Positions 8,988 to 18,983 of a stretch of DNA of 52,183 nucleotides are shown one piece after another. Position 1 is the stretch's first letter; each line of letters opens with the position of its first letter. The notes beneath the pieces were generated by a model, which did not search any database, was not told where the DNA came from, and worked only from the letters and a program-made list of their open reading frames with translations. This DNA is from an uncultured archaeon (GTDB lineage Archaea; Nanobdellota; Nanobdellia; Woesearchaeales; UBA583): positions 1-52,183 of the forward strand of contig CAKZOW010000046.1 of assembly GCA_937138345.1 (NCBI GenBank). The letters run 5' to 3'. A program made the position numbers and the translations under genes.

Positions 8988-11264
8988 TCAAAGTTGATAT
9001 TCACGGTCAAAGAACTCTCGTAAAAATTTTGCTCTACCTGGACCAATTCCTTGAACTTCGAGTAGTTCTTTTTCTGAGGCATTGATTAAGTCTTTGAGAG
9101 ATTTAAAATGACTAAGCAAACCTTTTGCATTAACAACATTGATTTTTGGAATTGAGGAGATGAACTTTTCCATTTCTTCATTTTCTGAGTGGGATTTTTT
9201 ATCTGAGACAAGTGAAATTTCTTTTTTATCTTTTTTAGTTCTTTTTGCAATTGTTCTTATCATCTGAGCTGTTTCTTGCATGTTATTTGTTACTATAATT
9301 GGTATTCTTAGATCAACTGCAATTGCACTAAGAGTTGCTCTTATTACATTTGGATTTAGATTTCTTAGAGTATAAATATTTTCTTCTCCTTCTAAAATTA
9401 GAATTGGTCTTCTAAAATTTCTTGCAAGATCCATGAGTTGAGGAAATAATCTTTTATCAATTATTGAATTTACAAAATCTATTTTTGCTTTTCTCTCAAT
9501 TGCAATATTTTCTGTAATTACAATATCTCCTACATCTAGTTGTTTTGAGTGAACTTCTAATTCGTCAATTGAGTAAATTTCTTTAATTAAATCGGTGTTT
9601 TCTCTTTGATCGACATAAATTGGTATTTTGGGATTTAATTGTTTTGAGAGATCAGATTCTTTTTCATTACTTGGTTGTTTAGATTCAATTATGTTTTTTT
9701 TATTGATATAATCTCCAAGACCTTTTTCTACTTTTTTATTTTCAAGTTTGTTAAAGTCTGATACTAATTTTTCAAGTGCTTTATACATTGACTTTTCTTT
9801 AGCATTTGCAACATGACGTGTTATCATATCTCTAGTTCCTAGCGATTGCAATATATATGCATTTCCCTCATTAAATCTTCCTGTTCTCCCAACTCTTTGA
9901 ATTGTTCTAATTGCTGAGGGAACGGGTTCATAAAATATAACTAAATCTACTTTTGGGATATCTAATCCTTCTTCACCAACTGATGTGGATACTAAAATAT
10001 TATGTTTTGCGTCACGGAAATTTTGAATTACTTCTTTTTGTTGTTTTTGAGATAGTTTAAATTCTCCTTTTTTTGCTTGGCCTACAAATAACACTGGATT
10101 GATATCTTCGATTTTTGAGAGTTCCTCAACAATTTTTTGAGCAGATTCTCTGTATTGATTAAAGACAATTATTTTTAGATCTTTGTTTTTATGTATTTCA
10201 AGAGCAATTATCTCCTTTAATTTCTGAAGTTTTGGATGTAGGATATTTTTTTCTTTGAGTGTTTTTATTTTACCATAGGCATCTCTAAAGTCAATATCAT
10301 ATGTGAGTGCTTCTGCTGCTTTTGATTTATCTCCACCTGATCTAAAAAAGTTATGGAAATATACATAGGCTGCAGCAATTTCTTGAGATTCAAAGAGTTC
10401 CTGGCCATAAGATAATTTCATAAGTGCTGCAGCAATTGAAATTGCAGCCCATACATTCTCATCTGCTTCACCTGAAGAAATTTTTGATCTAAGAGCTATC
10501 TGAATATCAAGTAAATCTTTTTTTGAGACTAGCGGTTTAGTTATTCCAATGTCGAGTTGTTTTAGTTCTTCTAACTTTGAATTATATACTTTTTGAAGTA
10601 AATCTTTTACTTCTACTAATTCTTTTCCAAGTTCAATTTCAATGTGTTTAATATTAGTTTTGTTTACATAGGGTTTTACATCTTCATCCTCGTACCTCTT
10701 TACTTCAATATGATTAATACATAAATTTGTCATTACTTCTCTAATTTGAGAAATATTTGTTCCCGGTGATGCAGTTAGTGCTAAAATTTTCGTATAAGCT
10801 TTATCAAATTCTTGTGCAATAAATCCATAAGCATAATTACCTGTTCCTCTATGTGCTTCATCTATTATTACTAATCCAAAATCTTTTGGATCTAGAACCC
10901 TATTAATAATATCGTTTTCTATGAGTTGAGGTGTTGAAAAGATAAAATCTTGCTCTTTGTAGAGAAGAGCTCTTTTTTTTGGAGATACTAAACCAGTTAA
11001 TACTTGAAAATTAAACTCTTCTGAGTTTTCATAGAAATTTTCAAATGATACTTTTTGTTGTTCAACTAAAGGTTTTGTTGGTGCTAGAAATAAAATTTTT
11101 TTATTATTAGAATTGAAATAATATGTTGCAAGCATTAGTGCGATTACTGTTTTACCTAAACCTGTTGGAAGTACAACTAAGGAATTTTTATTTAAAGAAT
11201 TTGCAAAAATAGATTGTTGGTAACTACGAGGTGCAAAGTCTTTAACTAGTTGGACTTGTTTCAT
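8988..11264 (-). CDS. hef: Hef-type helicase/nuclease (SF2 helicase, ERCC4-type nuclease, HhH)
   Basis: PTGLGKTVIA, IIDEAHRGTGNYAY, QRVGRTGR, YVDQREN...IAIERKAKIDFVNSI, C-terminal VQGIGPGRAKFL HhH. Start chosen at MKQVQLVKDF, not the extended ORF start at 11342. Confidence 0.95.
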   Translation of the reverse strand: MKQVQLVKDFAPRSYQQSIFANSLNKNSLVVLPTGLGKTVIALMLATYYFNSNNKKILFLAPTKPLVEQQKVSFENFYENSEEFNFQVLTGLVSPKKRALLYKEQDFIFSTPQLIENDIINRVLDPKDFGLVIIDEAHRGTGNYAYGFIAQEFDKAYTKILALTASPGTNISQIREVMTNLCINHIEVKRYEDEDVKPYVNKTNIKHIEIELGKELVEVKDLLQKVYNSKLEELKQLDIGITKPLVSKKDLLDIQIALRSKISSGEADENVWAAISIAAALMKLSYGQELFESQEIAAAYVYFHNFFRSGGDKSKAAEALTYDIDFRDAYGKIKTLKEKNILHPKLQKLKEIIALEIHKNKDLKIIVFNQYRESAQKIVEELSKIEDINPVLFVGQAKKGEFKLSQKQQKEVIQNFRDAKHNILVSTSVGEEGLDIPKVDLVIFYEPVPSAIRTIQRVGRTGRFNEGNAYILQSLGTRDMITRHVANAKEKSMYKALEKLVSDFNKLENKKVEKGLGDYINKKNIIESKQPSNEKESDLSKQLNPKIPIYVDQRENTDLIKEIYSIDELEVHSKQLDVGDIVITENIAIERKAKIDFVNSIIDKRLFPQLMDLARNFRRPILILEGEENIYTLRNLNPNVIRATLSAIAVDLRIPIIVTNNMQETAQMIRTIAKRTKKDKKEISLVSDKKSHSENEEMEKFISSIPKINVVNAKGLLSHFKSLKDLINASEKELLEVQGIGPGRAKFLREFFDREYQL

Positions 11265-11289
11265 AATTAAAATAGGTAAAGTTACTTTA

Positions 11290-11319
11290 TAAAAGAAATG
11301 TCTAAAAAAGGTAGAAAAA
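11290..11319 (+). repeat. 30-bp perfect direct repeat, copy 1
   Basis: taaaagaaatgtctaaaaaaggtagaaaaa identical to 11385-11414. Confidence 0.95.
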
Positions 11320-11384
11320 ATGAAGCTTGAGTTACAAAGCATACGAAACTTCAGCTGTGTAAAGGTTCAGCAGAAGTTTCTGAG
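11320..11384. other. 65-bp hairpin insert between 30-bp repeats
   Basis: GAAACTTCAGCTG(N10)CAGCAGAAGTTTC inverted repeat (12/13); shares agCTTGAG..AAAGC..GAAACT..GTGT and TTCAGCAGAAGTT with 25391-25494. Confidence 0.8.
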
Positions 11385-11414
11385 TAAAAGAAATGTCTAA
11401 AAAAGGTAGAAAAA
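11385..11414 (+). repeat. 30-bp perfect direct repeat, copy 2
   Basis: Identical to 11290-11319; abuts the stop codon of the lipoprotein gene. Confidence 0.95.
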
Positions 11415-12902
11415 TTAAGAATAAACTTCAAGATAACTTAATTGAGGGTCACCAGCGCATGAATATTCTACACCATCAGAAATTAAAATTTCTAAAATAC
11501 CATCTTCTGTATATTCTTCCATTTCATCAAAGTAATAATATTCATCTATACACCTTGAACCTGTTTTAAATAATCCAAAGTCATCTCCATCAATTTCAAG
11601 CTTAAAATCTCTGTTTCCAAATGCTTCTTTTAACATTAATTTTATTTCTGGAGAATTTTCTTTTACTTCAAGTTCTAGATATACAGAACCTGTTGAACTA
11701 TTACATCCTGAGAGTCTTAGAGAATTAAAATCTTCTCTTGGTTCTTGTTGATAGTTAAAATCAGAATAGCTAATCTCTCCATCACAAACATAGGCACCAC
11801 TTCCAGTAGTTCCAAATGTTTGATAATTATGTGATGATTGATCACTCCAAAAATTAAAACTATCTGTTAGACTCATATAATTGGCATCTTCTTTTTTTTC
11901 ACAAATTTTTCTTCCAAAATCATCTGTTTGTGTTTTTTCATATCCTTCTTTACATTCACATGTATTTGTTTCATCATTTGGTTGAGTTCCTTGAGAACAA
12001 GACCACACACATCTATTATCTTGAGTTAAAACTTTATAAGGACCCTCACATTGTATTGAATTCTCTTCTTTTTCTTCCTCCATTTCTTCCTCAAAGTTAA
12101 TTTCAATTACTTCTGAGTGGATTACTGAATCATCTAAGAGTACTACTGATATTCTATAATAGTTTAAACCTTTATTTGGATTCCAATGTTTAAATTCTTG
12201 GTCTTTTCCAAACTCAATTACTCCTATTGCATTATCTTGTGGATATGTTGGATTTTTATCATAGGATGAGTGCATTACTTTATACCATTTTGCATTGTCA
12301 ATATTATCTTCCCACTCTAATTCTACATAACTATCTTCGATTTCTATTTCTAAATCAATATTTATTTCTGTTTTTGGCATTTCATTTTCTTTTTCCTGAA
12401 CACTTGTAGTAAATGACATCGATACTGTGTTTTCATCTATTTTTTCAAATTGTACTTCTTTATCATCAACTAAAAAATAAATTGATAGAGTATCTTTTGG
12501 AATTTCTATTCCATTAATAATTACAGTATAACTACCCCCTTCCTCTGTCACATAAAATGAATATGTATAGCTTATATCATTTCTTTGAATGTTGAGACTG
12601 TATTCTTTATTTAATTCAACTGTTACAATATCATTGAGATCATTAAATGAAAGGGTTTGGACCTCCTTTTTTTGATCTTCTTTATTCTCTTTAAGATTAT
12701 TTAATTCAATTTCATTTTCTTCAAGTGAGATTTCATTTCCATTTACCTCATTCTCAGAGATAGACCTGATTACTTCTTCTTTGTTTTCATCACTAATAGT
12801 TTGGTTAACGAGGTTTTGGTTTTGTTCAATTTCAAAATCTTGTGTACAACCTACAACCATTACTACTAAAAAACATAGCATTATTGTTTGAAATAATTTC
12901 AT
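11415..12902 (-). CDS. Secreted lipoprotein
   Basis: Signal peptide with lipobox-like MKLFQTIMLCFLVVMVVGC; Cys-containing EGF-like stretch CECKEGYEKTQTDDFGRKIC. Confidence 0.7.
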   Translation of the reverse strand: MKLFQTIMLCFLVVMVVGCTQDFEIEQNQNLVNQTISDENKEEVIRSISENEVNGNEISLEENEIELNNLKENKEDQKKEVQTLSFNDLNDIVTVELNKEYSLNIQRNDISYTYSFYVTEEGGSYTVIINGIEIPKDTLSIYFLVDDKEVQFEKIDENTVSMSFTTSVQEKENEMPKTEINIDLEIEIEDSYVELEWEDNIDNAKWYKVMHSSYDKNPTYPQDNAIGVIEFGKDQEFKHWNPNKGLNYYRISVVLLDDSVIHSEVIEINFEEEMEEEKEENSIQCEGPYKVLTQDNRCVWSCSQGTQPNDETNTCECKEGYEKTQTDDFGRKICEKKEDANYMSLTDSFNFWSDQSSHNYQTFGTTGSGAYVCDGEISYSDFNYQQEPREDFNSLRLSGCNSSTGSVYLELEVKENSPEIKLMLKEAFGNRDFKLEIDGDDFGLFKTGSRCIDEYYYFDEMEEYTEDGILEILISDGVEYSCAGDPQLSYLEVYS

Positions 12903-12955
12903 AATATGTTTTAAAAAAAGTATTTTATAAAAGTTTATGTTCCCATTAAAGGACA

Positions 12956-14749
12956 CTAATTTAAAAGTTGTTTTTTCTTTATGTTTTTAGCAAAAGTCAC
13001 AAACATTATAAGAATTATTGTGTACATGTAAAATGGCATTAGTTTAGAAAAATTTAGTACATAAACTTCTGAGAAAAAGAATAATTCTCTAAATAGACTT
13101 TGTCCTAATACAACTGGATTATATTGTAAGATATTATGGAAGAAATCTGGCATTAATTCTAGAGGTAGTATAATGTCTGAGAGTAAAAAGAAAAAAAGCA
13201 TAACAAATGTTGTAACTAAAATTGAAATTTGCATTGATGAGAAAAGAAGAGAAAATAACATACCTAGTAAAATAAATACTACTAAAATATGTAATGAAAT
13301 AACTACTGTATCAAAAAATAGAATTTTTGTAAACATTAATGTAGTAGGGTCAATTATTCCAAATGTTGGAACATTAAATACAAATTGTAAAATAATAAAA
13401 AAGAAGAACAATTGAAATAAAATAATTATAAGTGATGTGAAAAATAGACTTATAATAAATGATGTTTGATGTATTGGAGAGATGATGTTTCTAAAATATG
13501 CTTTTGAGTTCATCTCCATTGATACTATTACATTTGAGAGTAATAGACCAATAAAAAGCATAATTGTTACAATAATTGTTGGTGCTAATTCATGGACACG
13601 AGAAAATTTTGAAAATAATGGTTTAATCTCAGAGGAAATTGGTTTTACTATTGCATCAGAGTCTTGAGAAGACAATGATGAAAAGTAATCATATTTTGTA
13701 TTTACTTCTTCTTTAATTGATTTTACTTCTTCTTGAGTATTTTCTAATGAAATTTTTAAATTATTATATTGGGTATCTAAGGTGTTTACTGTAGGAATTA
13801 ATTCTTCTATAAATTCTTCTAAATTTTCTAAATCTAAGAGTACTTGTTGCGAATTAATATTTTCTAGAGATGAGGAGATATCTTCTATATTACTTGATGC
13901 ACTATTTTCTAGAGATTTTAATCTGTCAATTTGGTTGTAGAGATCATCAATTTCTTCTTCAATATTTTCTGGAACAAAACCAATATAGTCTTCAACTTCT
14001 TCTTCTAAATCATCAAGAGTTGATTCTAATAAATCTAATCTCTCTTCAATATCTCTTAGAGAAATAAGAGCTTCATCAATTGAATTTTCATTATCTGAAT
14101 CTAGCTTTTCAAATGAATTTTTTAGAGAATTAATTGTTCTTAAAATCTCTGGTAGAGTAGTTTTTAACATAAGAATAGATGAAGTAATATCTTGGTCATT
14201 TTCTTCAATATCATTATTTAATTGATTTAAACTCACATCAACATCTTCAATTAAATCTTTTGTATCTTCCATAAATTCCAATGTTGAATCTACCTCTCCT
14301 AATATTCCTGAGATTGTCGTTGATGAAATCTCATCTGTGATTTTATTTAATTCTCTCTCAATGGCTGAGATTAAAATATTTCCTATTGTTGATCTTGTAT
14401 TATCTCTTATATAAACTAGCTGTGCTGATTTAAGATCTCCTGATTGTGTTTCTTGAGCTTGTATGAAAATACAGAGTTCTAAATGTCCTTTTTTTAAATC
14501 ATTTTTACATGCTTCTTCGCTTTCTTCAATTGAGTTTTTATTATAATTTACAAATTTGACTCCAAGATTTGAGAAATAATTTGAATCTGTACCAAAATAT
14601 CCTACTTGTGTTTTAGATAAATTATTTACACTATTATACGCAAGACCAATTAAAAACATTAAAATCATAGGTGCTAAAATTAAGAGTAAAATTGTAGAAG
14701 GAGATCTTAAAATCATTTTAAGATTTTTTAGTATAATGCTTATAATCAT
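12956..14749 (-). CDS. ABC-2 type permease with long coiled-coil extracytoplasmic loop
   Basis: N-terminal TM, ~300-aa coiled coil, C-terminal TM cluster; pairs with adjacent ATPase. Confidence 0.8.
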   Translation of the reverse strand: MIISIILKNLKMILRSPSTILLLILAPMILMFLIGLAYNSVNNLSKTQVGYFGTDSNYFSNLGVKFVNYNKNSIEESEEACKNDLKKGHLELCIFIQAQETQSGDLKSAQLVYIRDNTRSTIGNILISAIERELNKITDEISSTTISGILGEVDSTLEFMEDTKDLIEDVDVSLNQLNNDIEENDQDITSSILMLKTTLPEILRTINSLKNSFEKLDSDNENSIDEALISLRDIEERLDLLESTLDDLEEEVEDYIGFVPENIEEEIDDLYNQIDRLKSLENSASSNIEDISSSLENINSQQVLLDLENLEEFIEELIPTVNTLDTQYNNLKISLENTQEEVKSIKEEVNTKYDYFSSLSSQDSDAIVKPISSEIKPLFSKFSRVHELAPTIIVTIMLFIGLLLSNVIVSMEMNSKAYFRNIISPIHQTSFIISLFFTSLIIILFQLFFFFIILQFVFNVPTFGIIDPTTLMFTKILFFDTVVISLHILVVFILLGMLFSLLFSSMQISILVTTFVMLFFFLLSDIILPLELMPDFFHNILQYNPVVLGQSLFRELFFFSEVYVLNFSKLMPFYMYTIILIMFVTFAKNIKKKQLLN

Positions 14750-14760
14750 TTTTGGGCTAC
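14745..14760 (-). repeat. Duplicate of ABC-ATPase 3' end (VAQK*)
   Basis: atcatttttgggctac, 15/16 identical to 14828-14843. Confidence 0.7.
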
Positions 14761-14828
14761 CCCCAAAAAGATTATATCCTCAACAATACTATGTATTCTT
14801 GGGATCTTGTTCATAACTTCACAAGACA

Positions 14829-15545
14829 TCATTTTTGGACTACCTCTAAGAATTTTTTTTCTAAGTCAATTCTGTTATGCTTTAAAACAATATTTTCTTT
14901 TATGTTAAAGTTATGTAATATCAATGCTCTATCTCCATGCTTTTGCACTGATGAGAGAAGATGTGTGATAATAATTACAGTTACATTAGCTGCTTTAATT
15001 CTCTCTAATACATACCATAACTCTTCTCTGAGTTCAATGTCTAAACCTGCAAAAGGTTCATCTAATATCAAAATATGAGGATTATGAATTAAAGATATTG
15101 CAAATTCTAGTCTTCTTTTCATTCCTCCAGAGAGTTTTTCAGAAATTGTATGTTTAGATGATGTTAATTTAACTAAATCAAGGAGTTCTTTTGACCTATA
15201 TTCAATATCTTTTTTTGATACATTGTAGAGTTTACCAAAAAAATTAAGATTTTCTTGAACTGTTAATTTTTCATAAAATGAATTTTCCTGAGAAACGTAC
15301 CCTACAGATTTTGAAAAATCTTTATTTGAATAATTAATTTTTTTATCCTCAAAATAAATCTCTCCTCTCTCTGGCTTATAAAGTCCCAATAATAATTTGA
15401 TAATTGTTGATTTCCCAGTACCTGATTTTCCTAAAATAGCTACAATTTCTTCAGGAAATATTTTAAAAGAGCAATCATTGAGAACGGTAGAATTTTTGAA
15501 GATTTTTCTTACATTTTTAAATTCTAATATTGGTTTTACATCCAT
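14829..15545 (-). CDS. ABC transporter ATPase
   Basis: Walker A GKSGTGKST, LSGGMKRRLEFA signature, LILDEPFAGLD Walker B. Confidence 0.95.
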   Translation of the reverse strand: MDVKPILEFKNVRKIFKNSTVLNDCSFKIFPEEIVAILGKSGTGKSTIIKLLLGLYKPERGEIYFEDKKINYSNKDFSKSVGYVSQENSFYEKLTVQENLNFFGKLYNVSKKDIEYRSKELLDLVKLTSSKHTISEKLSGGMKRRLEFAISLIHNPHILILDEPFAGLDIELREELWYVLERIKAANVTVIIITHLLSSVQKHGDRALILHNFNIKENIVLKHNRIDLEKKFLEVVQK

Positions 15546-15546
15546 T

Positions 15547-16872
15547 TTATTCTTCTAAATATTCTACTAATGAGTCAAATAATTCTTTGTGTTTTTCTAA
15601 TGCATATAATTTATTATCTACACTAGATGAACCTGGCGTGTAGATATGAATTGTTCCTTGCTTGAGTAATCTTTCAAAGAAAAGGTTTTGCCTAACCTCT
15701 ACATATTTAATTTTTTCTAGAGGGATTTCTTTTGAAGTAATATTAATTATTCCACTAATATCAACGACTTTATTTGTATAAATCTGATATGAGGTAACTT
15801 TGTATAGTATATATCTTAGTAATAAACCTCCAATGTAGAGTAAAGAAAGAGTAATTACTATTGCTGTTTTTACTAATTGAATTTCTATACTATTGCTGCC
15901 AAAATAATAATATAATGTAAATAGTATTCCAAAAAATATTGAATACCAAAAAAAGAATGTTGAAAAATAAGAACTCCCTGGCCTCTCTTCCATAATTGGT
16001 TTTTCTGCTATTTTACCATCCATATATGTAGTTATTTTATTACTGAAATCAGAATATTTCTCAAATGATGAAAATACCGGATCGTTACTCCCGCCTGTGA
16101 ATGTACTAATATGTCCAATATTGAAAAGAGCATAAGTAATTACATTTTTTCTGATTTCAGAGTTTGTTAATTTATCGAGTGGAACAACATTTTTATATGA
16201 TCCTAAAAAATAATTGTATTGATAAACTAGAGAGTTTTCTGTTATGAGGTATGATGTTTTTTTTGTTTTAATAAATGAAATAATTAAAAATGGTACTAGA
16301 AACCAAAATACTAATGTAAACAAAAAAAATAAGAAATTATGAGCAAATACTTTTGGTTTTTCTTTTTGTTGTATTTTTTTAGATTCTGAATTAGTTAATG
16401 TAAGTAGGTGATTAAATACCTCATCTGCTTTATTTTTATTTAGTGTTAAAAGTTCTTGAGAATCAAAACCTTGTTGGTGAGCTCCAATTTTCCCATTTGT
16501 TCCTAAGATATTATTTTTCCCAAAAATCCCAAATCTAATTGTGTAAACTCCTGCAATTTTTTCTAAAAAACTTTGGTTCATGGATACTGAAGTGATTTGA
16601 TCAATTCTAATTGTTGATGAAAATTTATTTATAAATTTATAATTAATAATAATTTCATTTTCCGAATTTATTTCATAATCATATGACGATTTAACTTTTA
16701 TAGAAAGTGCTGTTATAATTATTGCAAATATACAAATTCCTAAAAATGCTAATATTCCATATGTTAGCCAAAATATTCCAATACCTATAGAAATTATTAA
16801 ACCTGCAAGGATAAATAATACTATATTTACTTTTTCTACTTTTGTTGTTGGTTTAAAATTAATTTTTTCCAT
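15547..16872 (-). CDS. bPH2 (DUF304) membrane protein, YdbT-like
   Basis: TM pairs and repeated PH-like segments (IYTNKVVDISGIINITSKEIPLEKIKYVEVRQNLFFERLLKQGTIHIYTPGSS). Confidence 0.75.
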   Translation of the reverse strand: MEKINFKPTTKVEKVNIVLFILAGLIISIGIGIFWLTYGILAFLGICIFAIIITALSIKVKSSYDYEINSENEIIINYKFINKFSSTIRIDQITSVSMNQSFLEKIAGVYTIRFGIFGKNNILGTNGKIGAHQQGFDSQELLTLNKNKADEVFNHLLTLTNSESKKIQQKEKPKVFAHNFLFFLFTLVFWFLVPFLIISFIKTKKTSYLITENSLVYQYNYFLGSYKNVVPLDKLTNSEIRKNVITYALFNIGHISTFTGGSNDPVFSSFEKYSDFSNKITTYMDGKIAEKPIMEERPGSSYFSTFFFWYSIFFGILFTLYYYFGSNSIEIQLVKTAIVITLSLLYIGGLLLRYILYKVTSYQIYTNKVVDISGIINITSKEIPLEKIKYVEVRQNLFFERLLKQGTIHIYTPGSSSVDNKLYALEKHKELFDSLVEYLEE

Positions 16873-17755
16873 GTTTTTTTAACACCTCTTTTAATGTTTG
16901 TACAATACTCTCTCCTTGTGTTACATAAGATATTGTAATTGCTGGCATGGATGACCCTGCAGTTTGAATTTGTATTTTTGATACACCAAAAATCCTATCA
17001 AATAATGATCTATTTTCTACAATATCTGTTATTCTCTCATATGAGAGAGTTTTTTTATTCTTACTTAAAAAACCTTCATAATATTCAATTTTGTCTGTGT
17101 AAAAGTCAAAATATTCTTTTTTTTTTGTAAAGTATATGAAAAGTAATTGTATTACTGTTGGTACTATAAAAAAAATATTTACTGCATAAAACCATATGGC
17201 TGCTGTAGGTAGAGCATGCATTATTGTAGCAATTGATGCAGATGGTCGAATTCTATCTTCGAGTTTTGATTCAACTAATTTTTGATGTGTTCCAACAATT
17301 TCTCCATTTTCATGTATTTCAATACTTTTTGAGAGATTTAACTTCTGACTAATTGTCTCATAGATATTTTGATAATTTTTAATAAAACTTAAACTAAAAT
17401 TTACTCCTTCAGAACCACTTGTTGAGAGGTAAATTGATCCTGTTGAAAAAATAGAATCTGCAATCCAAGTTTTATTAGAAGAGATATCTGTTATTTGTTT
17501 GTAAGGTATTACTTTGGTAGATTTTGAAATAAATTTAAAATTTTCTTCTATACATTTTTCTTTTAATGTATATCTCCTTGATACTTCAATACCTATTAAA
17601 TAAATAAACACAAGTATAAATATACTCATTATCAATAGATACATGATTACATCTACAAGTAAAAATGTAATTGATACTAAGGAGATTATTACTAAGAAAA
17701 ATAGATATGATACTAAAACTCTTCCTATATTTGGACGTAGTACTATTTCTTGCAT
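16859..17755 (-). CDS. bPH2 (DUF304) membrane protein, YdbS-like partner
   Basis: DFYTDKIEYYEGFLSKNKKTLSYERITDIVENRSLFDRIFGVSKIQIQTAGSS; overlaps the 15547 gene. Confidence 0.75.
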   Translation of the reverse strand: MQEIVLRPNIGRVLVSYLFFLVIISLVSITFLLVDVIMYLLIMSIFILVFIYLIGIEVSRRYTLKEKCIEENFKFISKSTKVIPYKQITDISSNKTWIADSIFSTGSIYLSTSGSEGVNFSLSFIKNYQNIYETISQKLNLSKSIEIHENGEIVGTHQKLVESKLEDRIRPSASIATIMHALPTAAIWFYAVNIFFIVPTVIQLLFIYFTKKKEYFDFYTDKIEYYEGFLSKNKKTLSYERITDIVENRSLFDRIFGVSKIQIQTAGSSMPAITISYVTQGESIVQTLKEVLKKHGKN

Positions 17756-17793
17756 AAATAGTATCAATATTTTCCTTATTTAAATTATAATTG

Positions 17794-18981
17794 TCACTTA
17801 AAAGAGATTGAAACAAGAGCTTCCATTTCTATTTTTTGTTTATCTTTTTTGTATTTGTTTGCATTTTTTAATAGTTCGTCTGGATTAATATAAATTTCTT
17901 TTCTCTTCAAAAGAGGAATATTTCTTCGAATATATTGTAGAAATTGAGTTACATTTTTTGGATCTTGAGAATGAATAGTTCTCTCAAAATCTATGAATTT
18001 TACTTGTAATTTATTACCAATAAATATATGTTTATAGGGATTTGTGAGTTCAAATTTTTGGTATCCAAGTTCATCTAATTCATAACATATATCTAAACAC
18101 TGTTGTAATACTTTTAGAGTTTCCTCTTTAGTTGAATTTTCTAAGAAATCTTTAATTATTTTACCCTGACATTTTTCCATAATTTGAATTTGATTTGTTG
18201 AATAATATAATTTAGGAACATAATTTTTATTTTGTAATTTTTGTAAAAAAAGACTTTCTTTATCTGTGAAGTGAGTTTGTGATGTTTTACAAATTACTTC
18301 ATTATTTTTGTATTCTCCTTCATAGATGATTGAGTGTTTCCCTTTTGTTAAATATTTTAGGTTTGATATATTATTTTTTTCTAATTCTTTGAGAATCTCT
18401 CCTTTTGAGAATTCATAGATAATTAATTCTTCCATGAAATGTTTTTCTTTGTATATTTTATTTATTTCATATCCTTCTTGCTCTAATTTTTCTTTGATTT
18501 TTTGCTCTTTTGATAGCGATGAAAATAACATAAATACTTTTCCATTTTTCTCTAGCTTATCATATATTTGATCAATGAATTTAAAGATTATTTCGTATCC
18601 GTGTTTACCACCATAAATTGCCTTGTCTTTGAGAGTTAATTGATTGTATTTTTCTCCATGTTCTAGAGGAAGATATGGAGTATTAAAAAATAGCATATCT
18701 TGTTTTTTTGTAATTGGCTCTAATAAATTACCCTGATGGAGTTTTGCATTTACATTATTGTTTTTGAGCCTTTTTTGTGTTGATGTGATTGCATCAGGGT
18801 TAATATCAGTTGCTGAAAAATTATTTTCTGGAAATGTTTTAACTAACTCTGAGAAAACAAATCCTGAGCCTACTCCTACTTCTGTTATCTTTAGAGTCTT
18901 TGTTTGTTGAAGTTTTTCTTTGAGTAATTTCTCCATCATAAATGAATCTTCTGCGGGTTCGTAAATTGTTTCATAGTACAT
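17794..18981 (-). CDS. HemK/PrmC-like methyltransferase fused to COG2112-like Ser/Thr kinase domain
   Basis: N-term YEPAEDSFMMEKLL, VGVGSGFV, FFNTPYLPLE; C-term KGKHSIIYEGEYKNNEVICK, LTNPYKHIFI...KFIDFERT...PKNVTQFLQYI. Confidence 0.75.
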   Translation of the reverse strand: MYYETIYEPAEDSFMMEKLLKEKLQQTKTLKITEVGVGSGFVFSELVKTFPENNFSATDINPDAITSTQKRLKNNNVNAKLHQGNLLEPITKKQDMLFFNTPYLPLEHGEKYNQLTLKDKAIYGGKHGYEIIFKFIDQIYDKLEKNGKVFMLFSSLSKEQKIKEKLEQEGYEINKIYKEKHFMEELIIYEFSKGEILKELEKNNISNLKYLTKGKHSIIYEGEYKNNEVICKTSQTHFTDKESLFLQKLQNKNYVPKLYYSTNQIQIMEKCQGKIIKDFLENSTKEETLKVLQQCLDICYELDELGYQKFELTNPYKHIFIGNKLQVKFIDFERTIHSQDPKNVTQFLQYIRRNIPLLKRKEIYINPDELLKNANKYKKDKQKIEMEALVSISFK

Positions 18982-18983
18982 TT

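Noticed and set aside
11265-11342. N-terminal extension of Hef (MLCNSSFIFSTFFRHFFYKVTLPILI)
   Set aside because: Runs through the direct repeat and insert; conserved Hef start is better placed at 11264.
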